DNA of 33,830 bases from a virus. This document shows, in pieces, positions 1-8,127 of the stretch (positions are counted from its first letter, which is position 1; every line of letters begins with the position of its first letter). Both the position numbers and the translations under genes were made by a program. The stretch lies in the IMG/VR virus record IMGVR_UViG_3300006793_000127, positions 1-33,830 of that record, one strand, 5' to 3'. A model generated the notes under the pieces. The model made no database searches. It was not told the origin of the DNA and was given only the letters and a program-made list of their open reading frames with translations.

Positions 1-1
1 A

Positions 2-115
2 TTGAAAGCATCGTTCAAAAAGAAAAAGTTGAAGATGTCAATATCGAAACCTCGTTCTCCTGAATCATGGTTCAAATCTTATAAGCGAATGGAAGAAATG
101 CGAGAAAAATTATGA
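2..115 (+). CDS. C-terminal end of an unknown protein (partial)
   Basis: The frame is open from the window edge and stops at a TGA that overlaps the next ATG (ATGA). The visible 37 residues are lysine-rich (KKKK, ending RMEEMREKL). An internal ATG at 35 could instead start a 26-residue peptide. No family is recognised. The 4-nt overlap with the next gene suggests translational coupling. Confidence 0.45.
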   Translation: MKASFKKKKLKMSISKPRSPESWFKSYKRMEEMREKL

Positions 116-600
116 GTAACTTAGAAACAGATTTTGGTATACCTTCAGATCTGTCATTTAGTGAAGACGATTTGAATGATAAGAGTCATTATGAGTTATC
201 GCTTTTAGCACCGTTCAAAGCAAAACAGTTGATCAAACACGAAGCTCAAAATGCCAAGAAACAAGGTAAGAAGCCTCGTACACTTGAACATATCACTAAA
301 AATACATTCGATGGTCTTGTCGCAGAGTATTATCTACGTCAAGAATTCGACTTTGTTTTTGATCCGAGAGATTGGCATGATCTTGTGCATCTGAATGGTT
401 ATGATCTCTAAGTCAAATCGTTTGCATCTGTGCAACAAAAATATGATACCATTCTTAAGATAGATGGTATGAAGACAAAATATCCGCACGTTGTTATGTT
501 CTATCGGCAAGATAAGCAGTATACTTTAGATGCATATCTTGAATATGACGATGTTGAAGAAAAGTACAATATTATAAAAGAGTATGGAGCAGTTCAATGA
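112..600 (+). pseudogene. PD-(D/E)XK-like nuclease interrupted by an in-frame TAA
   Basis: The ORF from ATG 112 runs 99 codons to TAA at 409-411. The same frame then stays open for 62 more codons to a TGA at 598-600 that overlaps the next gene's ATG by 4 nt. Joined, the protein would be about 162 aa. Around the stop it reads WHDL, GYDL, stop, VKSF. This resembles the core of restriction-like nucleases (D, then E-x-K), with the stop at the expected catalytic Glu (GAA to TAA is one base change). A preceding helix segment DGLVAEYYL also fits that fold (conserved Glu72). The second half contains YPHVVMFYR and ends in a charged helix. I infer a nonsense-interrupted nuclease. A sequencing or assembly error, or readthrough, cannot be excluded. 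The 99-residue N-terminal product may still be made but would lack the ExK lysine. Confidence 0.6.
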
Positions 601-944
601 AAGAATCTCTTAAAGTCCTGCAAGAATGCGCAGAAGTACAAGTCAAAAAGTCTAACGACTATCAGAATGACCACTCACGCATTCGTCAAGCAGATTATTA
701 TCCACGTGGTGTCGCTACTATCACCGACCTTATCTACGCTAAAGTCTTGCGCATGCAATCAGTGATCGAAGCTAGCGAACACGATCCTAACTATGAGCCT
801 AACTTCGAATCAATCGAAGACTCAGCTAAAGACTTGATCAACTATGCATCTTTCATCGTTGCGTATATGCGTGGTAAGATGGATGGTCAAGAACCTAATC
901 GTGACTTCCTCAACAGGGTGAATAATGCATCAGACAGTGAATGA
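597..944 (+). CDS. DUF1599/Nmad1-like all-alpha protein
   Basis: This is a 115-aa, mostly helical protein. KKSNDYQNDHSRI, a central helix DLIYAKVLRMQSVI and a C-terminal DSAKDLINYASFIVAYM resemble the DUF1599 (nucleotide modification associated domain 1) pattern: a K-x-x-DY motif, then a Lys/Arg helix, then D-x-x-x-DxxNYA. That family is related in architecture to MazG-like NTP pyrophosphatases and occurs beside base-modification genes in phages. Start and upstream stop overlap (ATGA). The next gene, a dCMP hydroxymethylase, begins inside its last 20 bases, which supports a nucleotide-pool or base-modification role. The exact substrate cannot be read from the sequence. Confidence 0.55.
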   Translation: MKESLKVLQECAEVQVKKSNDYQNDHSRIRQADYYPRGVATITDLIYAKVLRMQSVIEASEHDPNYEPNFESIEDSAKDLINYASFIVAYMRGKMDGQEPNRDFLNRVNNASDSE

Positions 945-1620
945 TATTCGCGAGCACTTTCTCGACGAACTCAAAGCAGAACGATTTACGACTGATCGAC
1001 TTGGTGGTAAAACCATTGAGTTGATCGGCGCCTCGTTTCTAGCCGACAAGCCTGCAATTTTCGGTGAACCAAACCAACAGTACATCGAAGACGAACTTAA
1101 TTGGTACTATTCACAGTCAACCAACATCGAAGACATATATGCTGGCATCTACGACGAGAATGGTCCGAAAGAACCACCGAAGGCGTGGCAACATGCAGCC
1201 AATGCACATGGAGAAATTAATTCAAATTATGGATACCTTATCTTTTCCGACAAATTCTACAACCAATACGACCGAGCCTTGGCCGAACTCATGGCTAATG
1301 GAGATTCCCGCCGAGCATGCATCGTCTACAACAGACCAAGTATCTGGGCCGAGTACAATGAAAATGGTAAAAGTGATTTCATATGTACGAACGCCGTCAC
1401 CTACTATGTCAGAGGGAATCAGCTCCACTGCTGTGTACAGATGCGTTCCAATGACGTCATCTTCGGTTACAGAAATGACTACGCATGGCAAAAGTACATC
1501 TTAGATAGAATGGTTGATGATCTCAATGATAAAAACTTTGATCACGTAGAACCAGGCAACATCTATTGGCAAGTACAGAATTTGCACATCTACGAAAAAC
1601 ACTTTCATTTGGTAGATTAG
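925..1620 (+). CDS. 42: Deoxycytidylate (dCMP) hydroxymethylase, thymidylate synthase family
   Basis: This 231-aa protein has the thymidylate synthase fold signatures in order: NYGYLIF (101-107), DSRRACIVY (127-135), catalytic Cys in ICTNAV (Cys154), MRSNDVIFGYRND (173-185), and the late H-x-Y-x-x-H motif in LHIYEKH near the C-terminus. The residue matching the dUMP-specifying Asn177 of E. coli TS lies 31 residues after the catalytic Cys in both families. Here it is Asp185. The Asn-to-Asp switch is the known determinant of dCMP specificity in T4 gp42. The protein is therefore expected to add hydroxymethyl (or possibly methyl) to C5 of dCMP using methylene-tetrahydrofolate. It lies next to a DUF1599-like gene. 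A modified cytosine in the phage DNA is inferred. ATG 925 overlaps the upstream gene by 20 nt. Confidence 0.82.
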   Translation: MHQTVNDIREHFLDELKAERFTTDRLGGKTIELIGASFLADKPAIFGEPNQQYIEDELNWYYSQSTNIEDIYAGIYDENGPKEPPKAWQHAANAHGEINSNYGYLIFSDKFYNQYDRALAELMANGDSRRACIVYNRPSIWAEYNENGKSDFICTNAVTYYVRGNQLHCCVQMRSNDVIFGYRNDYAWQKYILDRMVDDLNDKNFDHVEPGNIYWQVQNLHIYEKHFHLVD

Positions 1621-1622
1621 TA

Positions 1623-1703
1623 ATGCTCGAAATATTTTTTGGTGTACTTGCTGTGATTGTTATAGTAGTATGGCTTGTAGTACAGGACTATATGAATGAT
1701 TGA
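1623..1703 (+). CDS. 26-aa single-pass membrane peptide
   Basis: A small ORF begins 3 nt after the preceding stop, and its TGA overlaps the next gene's ATG (1696). It encodes one hydrophobic helix (IFFGVLAVIVIVVWLVV) followed by a short polar tail QDYMND. It fits exactly between two coupled genes, which supports translation. Function unknown. Confidence 0.5.
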   Translation: MLEIFFGVLAVIVIVVWLVVQDYMND

Positions 1704-2862
1704 ACCAACCGAATACTATGATGAGTTTCTACGTTATTATCAGCTAGCGATTGAGCAGCAGTGGAAATGTAACGTAGCAGATGATGCGCCTTTCGGCATG
1801 ATCAAACATGCTGAGAGTAACATGGGTGATGATCTGATGGAACACGTTGAGCTATATGATGTAGTTGAACGTAAATATGCAGGCTTCTCTCAGATAGTCA
1901 ACGATGTGTTCTATGGTTGGACTGATAAGCATCCATATTGGAAGAAAATGAAACTTGGTATGGTGACGCGCCAGCGTGAGCAGGTCGCAAAAGATTGGAC
2001 AGGCAAACATGCTGACTTCGGTTTACCTGAATGGCTCTATATCTTCATCCTGCATCGTGTAACAGGCTCTGCGATTAACTACGCAACCAAACCTTCGGGC
2101 TATCACAACACTATTCTCTTTAATCTACATCAGTCGAAAAACATCGAAGAGATGGTCGGACTGATGCGTCATTATCCTGCACCATTCTATACGAGTGTAG
2201 GTTATCAGTTTCCAGCATTTCCTAAACCACAAGATGGTTACAAGAAAGGTGGTGATTATTTCCTCGGTGAGTATGCACCTCGTTTGGCAAGGGAAATGGC
2301 AGAGTGGCTAGAATCTGGTGGTAAGCGAGATCTACGAGAGATTGGCGAATTCATGCTTGAATGGAATGTCAAGAATGGATTGCGTAAGTACCAGTTCCAA
2401 TATGCGGCCGTTGTGGCTGACATTGCAGATTGGTATCCACAGTATGTTAATTTAGAAAGCATGTTCTATTACGGTACAAATGCTGTAGAATGTATTTCAT
2501 ATCTTGCAAAGCCTACACAGAAGATGAAGAAGGAACAATTCCTTGATGCTGTGATGACAAAGATATATAATGATACACAAAGTGTACCGTATAATGCTGA
2601 AGATGTATGCTGTGACTTCATTCGTTACGTTGAGAACTATGTACGCCCAGGTCCGGACTACGATCATCTCGACTACGACAACTTGTGGTCATCATGCGGC
2701 ATCAAAGACCATCCGTATGGTAGACAGAAGTATATGCTTGAACTCGGTCTTGTCGATACGTTTAATGGTATGAAGAATCATCCATCAGACGACACTATCC
2801 TCAAGGCAAATAATATGAATGTGGCTGAATACAAAAAATTATGTCGCTCACTCACTTCTTAG
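1696..2862 (+). CDS. Unrecognised 388-aa protein of the modification-like cluster
   Basis: A soluble, Trp/Tyr-rich, mostly helical protein. Visible motifs are WLYIFILHRVTGSAINYA around residues 114-131 followed by GYHNT, FQYAAVVADIADW near 233-245, and VRPGPDYDHLDYDNLW near 315-330. These conserved-looking polar/aromatic motifs (HR-TGSA, GYHN, PGPDYDH) suggest an enzyme or nucleic-acid-binding protein. I cannot assign a family with certainty. Position directly after the dCMP hydroxymethylase makes the base-hypermodification families (for example the helical aGPT-PPlase or ADDT groups described in phage modification clusters) a reasonable hypothesis. The gene overlaps its neighbours by 8 nt upstream and 22 nt downstream, so it is part of one operon. 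Confidence 0.75.
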   Translation: MIEPTEYYDEFLRYYQLAIEQQWKCNVADDAPFGMIKHAESNMGDDLMEHVELYDVVERKYAGFSQIVNDVFYGWTDKHPYWKKMKLGMVTRQREQVAKDWTGKHADFGLPEWLYIFILHRVTGSAINYATKPSGYHNTILFNLHQSKNIEEMVGLMRHYPAPFYTSVGYQFPAFPKPQDGYKKGGDYFLGEYAPRLAREMAEWLESGGKRDLREIGEFMLEWNVKNGLRKYQFQYAAVVADIADWYPQYVNLESMFYYGTNAVECISYLAKPTQKMKKEQFLDAVMTKIYNDTQSVPYNAEDVCCDFIRYVENYVRPGPDYDHLDYDNLWSSCGIKDHPYGRQKYMLELGLVDTFNGMKNHPSDDTILKANNMNVAEYKKLCRSLTS

Positions 2863-3833
2863 GCGAACACGAACACGACATCCAATACCAAAATATTGCC
2901 GATGTAGAACTTAAAAACGGCAAACCAACTGAAAGTTGGATGAAAGATTGGTGTCAAGAGGCTCGAACGAATAAGTTCTTCGAGTTTTGTCGTGCCTATG
3001 ACGTACGTCAAGATTTCCTACTTAAAAATAACTATCAACAATTCTCTCATCGCTTACATTGGCACGAGTGTCCGTTTGTCGATGAGATGAAGAAAGAAAC
3101 CAATCGTGTCAAGTTAATCGAAGGCTGTGTTCTGTTCTCATTTAGTAACGAGCATTGGCAGACGTTCAGAGCGTGGAAAGATCATGGCTATGATGGCATG
3201 AAGGTACGCTTCTCGAATTATCGCCATGCACGTTCTGATCTGTTCCAGATATACTATCCAAAGGATACGAAGGTAAAAAACTGGTTGATCGATACACCAA
3301 AGCATGCAGCTATTGAGATCGACAAGTTATTAGAGAATGCAAAACGTCCGTTGACTATGATGGAGTTTGCTAAGAAGATGAACATCATTATGGTAAGAGA
3401 TTTTGGTTTTCGTAATGCCATGTATCCATCAAAGAATACAGCTCGTCATATTGCAATGACACACCCTAAACTAGTTGATCCTGACTCGTTCCTACATGGT
3501 GGCACAGGATACTTCGACGGTTTGTCACAGATCTTTGATTGTCCACATCTTATGAGCAAGTCTAAGTATGATGTCGATGAGGATGGCCAGTACGTCCCTA
3601 TGAATAAATGGGCTGAGATGCAAGTACAACATATGGATTATTTAAAGAATCACCCGAATAATCCTATACACACTCATCAGTACCTTAATTTAGAAGATAA
3701 GCTATGTATGCATTATAAGTTCATGTCAATGAAACTCGGCGAGAAGAAACAAACGAAGATGATCCCATATGATTGGGTTTATCCACAAAACTGGTCACTC
3801 AAAACAAATAGGTACGATCGTGGCGCACAATAA
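2841..3833 (+). CDS. Unrecognised 330-aa protein of the modification-like cluster
   Basis: A soluble protein with many His, Trp and Asp residues. Conserved-looking segments are RDFGFRNAMYPSKNTARHIA (around residues 184-203) and FLHGGTGYFDGLSQIF (around 217-232). The glycine-rich HGGTG element followed by an acidic residue could be part of an active site. No family is recognised with confidence; an amino-acid or other group transferase acting on modified DNA bases is a hypothesis from context only. It starts inside the end of the preceding gene (ATG 2841) and is followed by a PLP-dependent enzyme. Confidence 0.72.
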   Translation: MSLTHFLGEHEHDIQYQNIADVELKNGKPTESWMKDWCQEARTNKFFEFCRAYDVRQDFLLKNNYQQFSHRLHWHECPFVDEMKKETNRVKLIEGCVLFSFSNEHWQTFRAWKDHGYDGMKVRFSNYRHARSDLFQIYYPKDTKVKNWLIDTPKHAAIEIDKLLENAKRPLTMMEFAKKMNIIMVRDFGFRNAMYPSKNTARHIAMTHPKLVDPDSFLHGGTGYFDGLSQIFDCPHLMSKSKYDVDEDGQYVPMNKWAEMQVQHMDYLKNHPNNPIHTHQYLNLEDKLCMHYKFMSMKLGEKKQTKMIPYDWVYPQNWSLKTNRYDRGAQ

Positions 3834-3837
3834 TCAT

Positions 3838-4695
3838 GTGATTGATGGAGTAAATAAGGATGTCGGCATCTTCGGATACGAGGCCTCTAAAGATTACTAC
3901 TTGGAGATGTGTGATGGATGGACACCGTACAATGATGACCCAGTTGTCAAAGTACATGACGGAGTGCGAGTTGTCAGAGACGACCTTATACTTGGAACCA
4001 AAACTCGAGCTGGTGATCTTCTTGCTGCTCGTTGCCCGTCTGATACCATGGTTTATTGTCAGCCTCGGACTGGTCTTGCCGGCGTATCTCTACTTGACGT
4101 AGCTAAACATCATGGCAAGAAGGTAAAGTTGTTCATGCCTTCTTCTAAACGAGTGTCACTGCATCAAGCTTGTTGTATCGAGCGTGGCGCTGATGTAGAA
4201 TTTCATCGCATAGCAGCGATGCCCAACCTCAATAAAAAGGCGAAAGAATATGCTGAACGAACTGGCACGTACTTCATCCCACTTGGACTCAAACACGAGC
4301 TCGCCACTGCAGGAATTGTCTATGCGGCTAGTAAGATTCCTGAGCCCGAAGTCGTATACGTCGCTATCTCTACTGGTGTTCTTACAAGAGCTCTTCAGAT
4401 TGCATGGCCCAATGCTACCTTCCGCTGCGTTGCTGTTGCTCGGAACCTTAAAGCAGGCGAGTTAGGTAGAGGAGAGGTCATATCGGAGCCTCTACAATTT
4501 ACACAGTCAGAAAAGAAAGACAACTTACCTCCGTTCCCTTCTATCGACACATATGACGGTAAAGTGTGGAAATACATACCTAAAAATACCAGTCAGGACA
4601 TACTTTTCTGGAATGTAGGTACAGAACCTGTTTTACAAGATGAGACGATTTATGATAGAATAGATTCATATCGTCAGTGGGAGAAAGATGTGTAA
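3838..4695 (+). CDS. Fold-type II PLP-dependent enzyme (ACC deaminase / tryptophan synthase beta-like)
   Basis: The motif VRVVRDDLILGTKTR matches the N-terminal substrate/PLP-lysine segment of the D-cysteine desulfhydrase/ACC deaminase group (RDDL...K), with Lys55 (counting from GTG 3838) the likely Schiff-base lysine. Further on, LGLKHELATAGIVYA and VVYVAISTGVLTRAL (near residues 165-215) fit the glycine/serine-rich phosphate-binding parts of this fold. At about 285 aa it is somewhat shorter than typical members. The start is uncertain: GTG 3838 follows the upstream stop by 4 nt with no clear Shine-Dalgarno, and ATG 3769 would overlap by 65 nt. Within a base-modification-like cluster, it might process an amino acid attached to a base or make a small amine. 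That role is inference. Confidence 0.68.
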   Translation: MIDGVNKDVGIFGYEASKDYYLEMCDGWTPYNDDPVVKVHDGVRVVRDDLILGTKTRAGDLLAARCPSDTMVYCQPRTGLAGVSLLDVAKHHGKKVKLFMPSSKRVSLHQACCIERGADVEFHRIAAMPNLNKKAKEYAERTGTYFIPLGLKHELATAGIVYAASKIPEPEVVYVAISTGVLTRALQIAWPNATFRCVAVARNLKAGELGRGEVISEPLQFTQSEKKDNLPPFPSIDTYDGKVWKYIPKNTSQDILFWNVGTEPVLQDETIYDRIDSYRQWEKDV

Positions 4696-5273
4696 TGTGG
4701 TATCCAAATATGGTACCGCACAAATCTAACAACTTCGAACTTACGGTAGAAGGTACTATTGGCACCATTTATTTGGATAACCAAATGTATATGCGGTGTG
4801 ATAGTAGCAAAAACTTTGTGTACGAAGATATAATAGCACATAACTACATAGCGCATGGACATGTAATTGCTACAGGTATGGGTTTTTTGATTAGAGAAAA
4901 ATTATTATTAGATAATCCCAAAGTAGAAAAATTGACAGTATTGGAAATTAGTTCTGATCTCATTGACTATCATTGCAAATACAATAAAGATGTCATTGAT
5001 AGAATAGATGTAGTACAATGTGATGCTAACGAATACAAAGGTTCGTGTGATGTCTTATTAGTTGATCATCATGATGATGCACATCATTGGGAAAATTATG
5101 CTAAATGTGTCGAGAATATAGATCATAAAGTATCATGGTTCTGGCCAATAGAAGCGTATGTACAAAGTTATAGTCATTACAAAAATTTAATGAAACATTG
5201 GCCAACACTGCCAGACTTAAGTGAAGAAAAATTTACAGAATTTAAAAGCAGATACGAGAATATATGGTTATGA
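4695..5273 (+). CDS. SAM-binding Rossmann protein (methyltransferase or aminopropyltransferase-like)
   Basis: This 192-aa protein shows motif I HVIATGMGFLIRE, an acidic end of strand 2 (LTVLEISSDLIDYH) and DVLLVDHHDD, the order seen in class I methyltransferases and spermidine synthase-like proteins. The glycine loop is GMGFL rather than the usual GxGxG. The N-terminal VEGTIGTIYLDNQMYMR is a beta-rich cap. ATG 4695 overlaps the preceding stop (TAATG), and an in-frame GTG at 4677 is an alternative start. The substrate cannot be read. The gene is visibly more AT-rich than its upstream neighbours, suggesting separate acquisition. Confidence 0.6.
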   Translation: MWYPNMVPHKSNNFELTVEGTIGTIYLDNQMYMRCDSSKNFVYEDIIAHNYIAHGHVIATGMGFLIREKLLLDNPKVEKLTVLEISSDLIDYHCKYNKDVIDRIDVVQCDANEYKGSCDVLLVDHHDDAHHWENYAKCVENIDHKVSWFWPIEAYVQSYSHYKNLMKHWPTLPDLSEEKFTEFKSRYENIWL

Positions 5274-6364
5274 AAAGTTTAGTTGCATGTCCATTTAATG
5301 TAATGTCCAAGTCTATGGACAGTCATCGCGCCGCACAAGGTGTCATATATGCTAGTCAACTTAACGAAGCAGGATACGATACAGATGTGTGTATGTCTGG
5401 TCAACTATACAAAGAAAATTGGGATGACTACGGTGCATTGTTTGTGTATCATGGCAATGATTGGGGCGGATCACTGAATCTGTTTGGTGGCCTACAAAAT
5501 TACAGTGGAATCTATAACTTCGTTAACTTCTCGAAGTTTAAAGGCCTGGTCTATTCTCTCGCTATCGACATGCCTGACTATTTTGCTATTATGAAAGAGA
5601 AGTTAGATAAAGCAAAAGAGAAAGGACAATGGTTTGATCCCGAATGGAATGAAGTAGATTGGGACAATCTCAAGAGAATTTGTACAGAAGCAGAAACTGT
5701 AGATACAAATAAATTACAAAATCATAAGAAGATCGCGATCGGCGATAGTCATGCAATTTGTATGTATCGCCCCGGTTGGAAGAATATCTCTGTACCATTT
5801 AAGACATTGCATGGTGCATTGAAAGAAAGGCTTGATAGTTTTGTACCAGAAGGCAATTACACTGACATCGAGTTTTATTTTGGCAACATCGACATTCGAC
5901 ATCATCTATGTCGTCAAGATAATCCAGAAGAGGCGACTAAAGAATTAGTGCGCAAGTATGTTGAACAAGCTCGAGGCATTGCAGATTTTCATAACGCGAC
6001 TGTAAAGTTATATGAGCCACTTCCTATTGAAAACCCAAGACGTAAGATTCCAAAAACTGGTTGGCATAAAGGCGCACCATTTTGTGGTGATTGGTCATCA
6101 CGAAACTTTGTACGTAAACTCTTTCGTGAAGAGATTCGAAAGGGTCAAGGTGCTAGTGTAGAATTATACGAGTGGGTGGGAGAGATGATAAATAATCAAG
6201 GTGAGTTAGACTTTGAATATATGGAGAAACCCCAGTCCGTACACCTTTCTCGTCGATGGTATCCACATTGGCAAGGTTACGAGTACAGTCACGCCCCATA
6301 CATTGACTACACACCAATTCCAGAGAGTGAAAATAAACCCACATCTCTTGAGGCGTTTTTCTAG
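5270..6364 (+). CDS. SGNH/GDSL-like hydrolase-fold protein, function unknown
   Basis: A 364-aa protein. The segment KIAIGDSHAICMYRPGW (around residues 156-172) carries a GDSH box like block I of SGNH hydrolases. YFGNIDIRHHLCRQDN (around 206-221) resembles the G-x-I-D-x-R-H block seen in a subgroup of that superfamily. The C-terminal region is rich in Trp, Tyr and Pro. The substrate is unknown; acyl or sugar modification is possible. ATG 5270 makes a 4-nt ATGA overlap with the upstream stop, and an in-frame ATG at 5264 is an alternative. It ends the operon-like run, and the next gene has its own promoter. Confidence 0.55.
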   Translation: MKSLVACPFNVMSKSMDSHRAAQGVIYASQLNEAGYDTDVCMSGQLYKENWDDYGALFVYHGNDWGGSLNLFGGLQNYSGIYNFVNFSKFKGLVYSLAIDMPDYFAIMKEKLDKAKEKGQWFDPEWNEVDWDNLKRICTEAETVDTNKLQNHKKIAIGDSHAICMYRPGWKNISVPFKTLHGALKERLDSFVPEGNYTDIEFYFGNIDIRHHLCRQDNPEEATKELVRKYVEQARGIADFHNATVKLYEPLPIENPRRKIPKTGWHKGAPFCGDWSSRNFVRKLFREEIRKGQGASVELYEWVGEMINNQGELDFEYMEKPQSVHLSRRWYPHWQGYEYSHAPYIDYTPIPESENKPTSLEAFF

Positions 6365-6393
6365 TTTACAAACCTGCATTTTTATGGTAGGAT
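6365..6393 (+). promoter_or_regulatory. Sigma70-like promoter before the GT-A glycosyltransferase
   Basis: TTTACA (6365-6370), a 17-bp spacer and TAGGAT (6388-6393) match the promoter pattern repeated elsewhere in this window. The gene's Shine-Dalgarno (GTGAGGA) and ATG follow about 25 nt downstream. Confidence 0.6.
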
Positions 6394-6417
6394 AGTATTT
6401 CAAAGTGAGGATATATT

Positions 6418-7380
6418 ATGGAAATTAACATTTCTGTCGAAGAGCTACGAAAATATAAATTGTTTATAGCCACACCAATGTATGGTGCACAGTGTACAGG
6501 TATGTACACTCGAGCAATGGCTGATCTATCTGCAAAGATGGCGAAGTATGGCATTCCATTGCAATTCTATTATTTGTTCAATGAGTCACTGATTACACGA
6601 GCTCGTAATTATTGTGTTGACGAGTTTATGAGATCAGACGCAACACATTTGATGTTCATTGATTCTGATATTGGATTTAAGTCCGATGATGTGATTGCAA
6701 TGTTAGGATTGTCAGTGCAAAATGAAAAAGAATATGATGTACTATGTGGTCCATATCCTAAGAAGACTATTTCATGGGAGAAGATTACACAGGCAGTCAA
6801 TTCAGGTGTTGCAGATGAAGATCCCAACAATCTTGAAAATTATGTTGGTGATTATGTTTTTAATCCAGTCAAATCAAAAGCTATCAAGATCAGCGAGCCT
6901 GCTGAAGTAGCAGAAGGTGGTACTGGCTTTATGTTGATTCAAAAGCGTGTCTTCGAAGAGTATTCCGAAAAGTATCCTCAGTTCTACTATAAGCCAGATC
7001 ATGTACGTACTGCTAACTTTGATGGTACTCGTGAGATCATGGCATATTTTGATGCATTGATTGATGACAAATCACAAAACTTGATGAATGAAATTACTGC
7101 ATTTTATGACAAAAATCCTGATGCGTCCAAAGACGATGTGATTGAATTCTTGTCCGATAAGACGACAGGCATACATCAAGAATCATATTCGAATCGATAC
7201 TTGTCCGAAGACTACATGTTTTGTTATAATGTAAGACGTATGGGAAGGAAAGTGTGGATGTGCCCATGGATGCAACTAAAGCATGTCGGTTCTTATACGT
7301 TTGGTGGTTCACTTGCACATATCGCTTCGATCGGTGCATCAGCCACAGCAGATCCCAAAAAACTTGGTAAGAAAAAGTAG
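6418..7380 (+). CDS. GT-A type glycosyltransferase
   Basis: A 320-aa protein. The N-terminus reads LFIATPMYGAQCTGMYTRAM, then NESLITRARNYCVDEF and LMFIDSDIGF, the DxD-type nucleotide-sugar/metal-binding site near residues 81-84. GGTGFMLIQKRVFE near 162-175 and LSEDYMFCYNVRRMG near 260-275 match the acceptor and late acidic (ED) motifs of GT-A enzymes. Similar proteins are common in marine T4-like phages. With a dCMP hydroxymethylase in the same window, glucosylation of hydroxymethylated DNA is one possible role; modification of cell-surface or virion glycans is another. It has its own promoter and a good Shine-Dalgarno, and lies just upstream of the sliding clamp. Confidence 0.75.
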   Translation: MEINISVEELRKYKLFIATPMYGAQCTGMYTRAMADLSAKMAKYGIPLQFYYLFNESLITRARNYCVDEFMRSDATHLMFIDSDIGFKSDDVIAMLGLSVQNEKEYDVLCGPYPKKTISWEKITQAVNSGVADEDPNNLENYVGDYVFNPVKSKAIKISEPAEVAEGGTGFMLIQKRVFEEYSEKYPQFYYKPDHVRTANFDGTREIMAYFDALIDDKSQNLMNEITAFYDKNPDASKDDVIEFLSDKTTGIHQESYSNRYLSEDYMFCYNVRRMGRKVWMCPWMQLKHVGSYTFGGSLAHIASIGASATADPKKLGKKK

Positions 7381-7391
7381 GAAACTATATT

Positions 7392-8048
7392 ATGAAACTC
7401 AATACACGTACTATTCAAGTACTTAAAAACTTTGCGTCTATCAACCCGTCTATTCAGTTCTCTGAAGGGTCGAATCTAAAGACCATCTCACCAAACAAGA
7501 CGATGATGGCTAAAGCTAAACTCGAAGATATTATTCCTTCGACTTTTGCCATCTATGATCTGTCTCGTTTTCTCGGTGTTGTATCATTGTTTGAAGATCC
7601 TGAATATCAGATCGAAGAGCGTATGGTCAACATCGCCTCGCCTGGTCGAACAGTCAGCTATACATTTGCTGATCCTTCTACCATTATTACACCACCTGAT
7701 CGAGAGATTGTGTTGGAAGAACCTGACGTTGTGTTCGAACTCAAGCAAGAACATTTTGCTGACATTATGAAAGCACTTGGAGTCATGTCATTTCCTGATC
7801 TCGTAGTTGTTGGCGAAGAAGGTAAAGTTTTCCTTCGTGCAACTGACACAAAGAATCCATCTTCTGATAAATATGACATCGAAGTAGGTTCAACCGATCG
7901 TACCTTTACCGCAGTTTTCAAAACAGAAAACGTTAAGATATTGCCGTCCTCCTACACGGTAAGTCTTTCCTCTAAGGGCATTTCTCACTTTGTGTCCGAC
8001 GATGTAGAGTATTGGATCAGTCTCGAAGCTAACTCAATCTTCGAGTAA
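7392..8048 (+). CDS. 45: DNA polymerase sliding clamp gp45
   Basis: At 218 aa this is close to T4 gp45 (228 aa). The N-terminal half (MKLNTRTIQVLKNFASINPS, SPNKTMMAKAKLED) and the strand pattern with EDPEYQIEE and AVFKTENVKILPSSYTVSLS match the two-domain processivity-clamp fold of T4-like phages. It would form a trimeric ring tethering gp43 to DNA and also acts in late transcription in T4. It is followed by a possible hairpin and the clamp loader gene, the conserved T4-like order. Confidence 0.85.
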   Translation: MKLNTRTIQVLKNFASINPSIQFSEGSNLKTISPNKTMMAKAKLEDIIPSTFAIYDLSRFLGVVSLFEDPEYQIEERMVNIASPGRTVSYTFADPSTIITPPDREIVLEEPDVVFELKQEHFADIMKALGVMSFPDLVVVGEEGKVFLRATDTKNPSSDKYDIEVGSTDRTFTAVFKTENVKILPSSYTVSLSSKGISHFVSDDVEYWISLEANSIFE

Positions 8049-8085
8049 TACGATCAAAAGGGGGCACGGAACAACTTGACGTGTC

Positions 8086-8127
8086 TGCCAATGCGCGAAG
8101 GGATGGGGCGACTGGCATTTTATTTTA
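8086..8127 (+). terminator. Possible weak terminator or attenuator between gp45 and gp44
   Basis: TGCCA (8086-8090) can pair with TGGCA (8113-8117) around a loop that may contain a short CGC/GCG helix. The 3' arm is followed by a T-rich run (TTTTATTTTAT). The stem is short, so partial termination or a translational control element is as likely as full termination. Confidence 0.35.

Noticed and set aside
1064-1504. 146-codon plus-strand ORF inside the dCMP hydroxymethylase gene
   Set aside because: It is an out-of-frame shadow, rich in Thr and Ser with no family motif, within a gene with strong homology signatures.
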